Shown piece after piece: positions 6,558 to 6,559 of a DNA stretch of 6,559 bases. The stretch is from the NCBI GenBank assembly GCA_946611495.1, contig CAMODR010000069.1:1-6559 (forward strand), read 5' to 3'. The DNA comes from an uncultured Methanobrevibacter sp. (GTDB lineage Archaea > Methanobacteriota > Methanobacteria > Methanobacteriales > Methanobacteriaceae). The notes beneath the pieces are model-generated. The model had not been told where the DNA came from. It saw only the letters and a list, made by a program, of their open reading frames with translations, and searched no databases. A program made the position numbers and the translations under genes. How positions within the stretch are numbered: position 1 is the first letter of the stretch; each line of letters starts with the position of its first letter.

Positions 6558-6559
6558 GT

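Overview
The window most likely comes from a methanogenic archaeon of the order Methanobacteriales, probably Methanobrevibacter or a close gut or rumen relative. The evidence is the very AT-rich DNA, archaeal BRE/TATA-like promoter motifs, purine-rich ribosome binding sites, and a large secreted protein with Ig-like repeats, pseudomurein-binding-type repeats and a transglutaminase-like C-terminus. That architecture is typical of the adhesin-like proteins of pseudomurein-walled methanogens. The genus is inferred from protein style, not from a marker gene.

Positions 1-2298 (minus strand) hold one uninterrupted frame of 766 codons that runs off the left edge. It encodes a membrane protein with an N-terminal four-helix domain resembling phage holin superfamily IV (PF04020) fused to an alkaline-phosphatase-superfamily phosphodiesterase domain. 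All the expected metal/nucleophile motifs are visible. A perfectly repeated 54-bp unit inside the gene encodes an 18-residue helical repeat.

Positions 2299-3398 are about 1.1 kb of very AT-rich, apparently non-coding DNA between the two divergent genes. The stretch contains a candidate promoter for each gene, short tandem repeats, and small dyads that may be regulatory.

Positions 3399-6320 (plus strand) encode a complete 973-residue exported protein. In order it has a signal peptide, a Ser/Asp/Asn-rich stalk, six Ig-like repeats of about 90 residues, two pseudomurein-binding-type repeats, and a transglutaminase/C71-peptidase-like domain with a Cys-His-Asp triad. The gene ends in a stem-loop that includes the stop codon and leads into a T-rich tract.

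Positions 6321-6559 are non-coding, T-rich and repetitive, with two perfect 49-bp copies 54 bp apart reaching the right edge.

Both proteins are predicted to act at the cell envelope: one is a membrane-anchored phosphodiesterase and the other a wall-bound enzyme or adhesin. They are divergently transcribed with a wide gap, so joint function is only a possibility. The holin-like domain next to an endoisopeptidase-like protein superficially recalls a phage lysis cassette, but the details argue against that.
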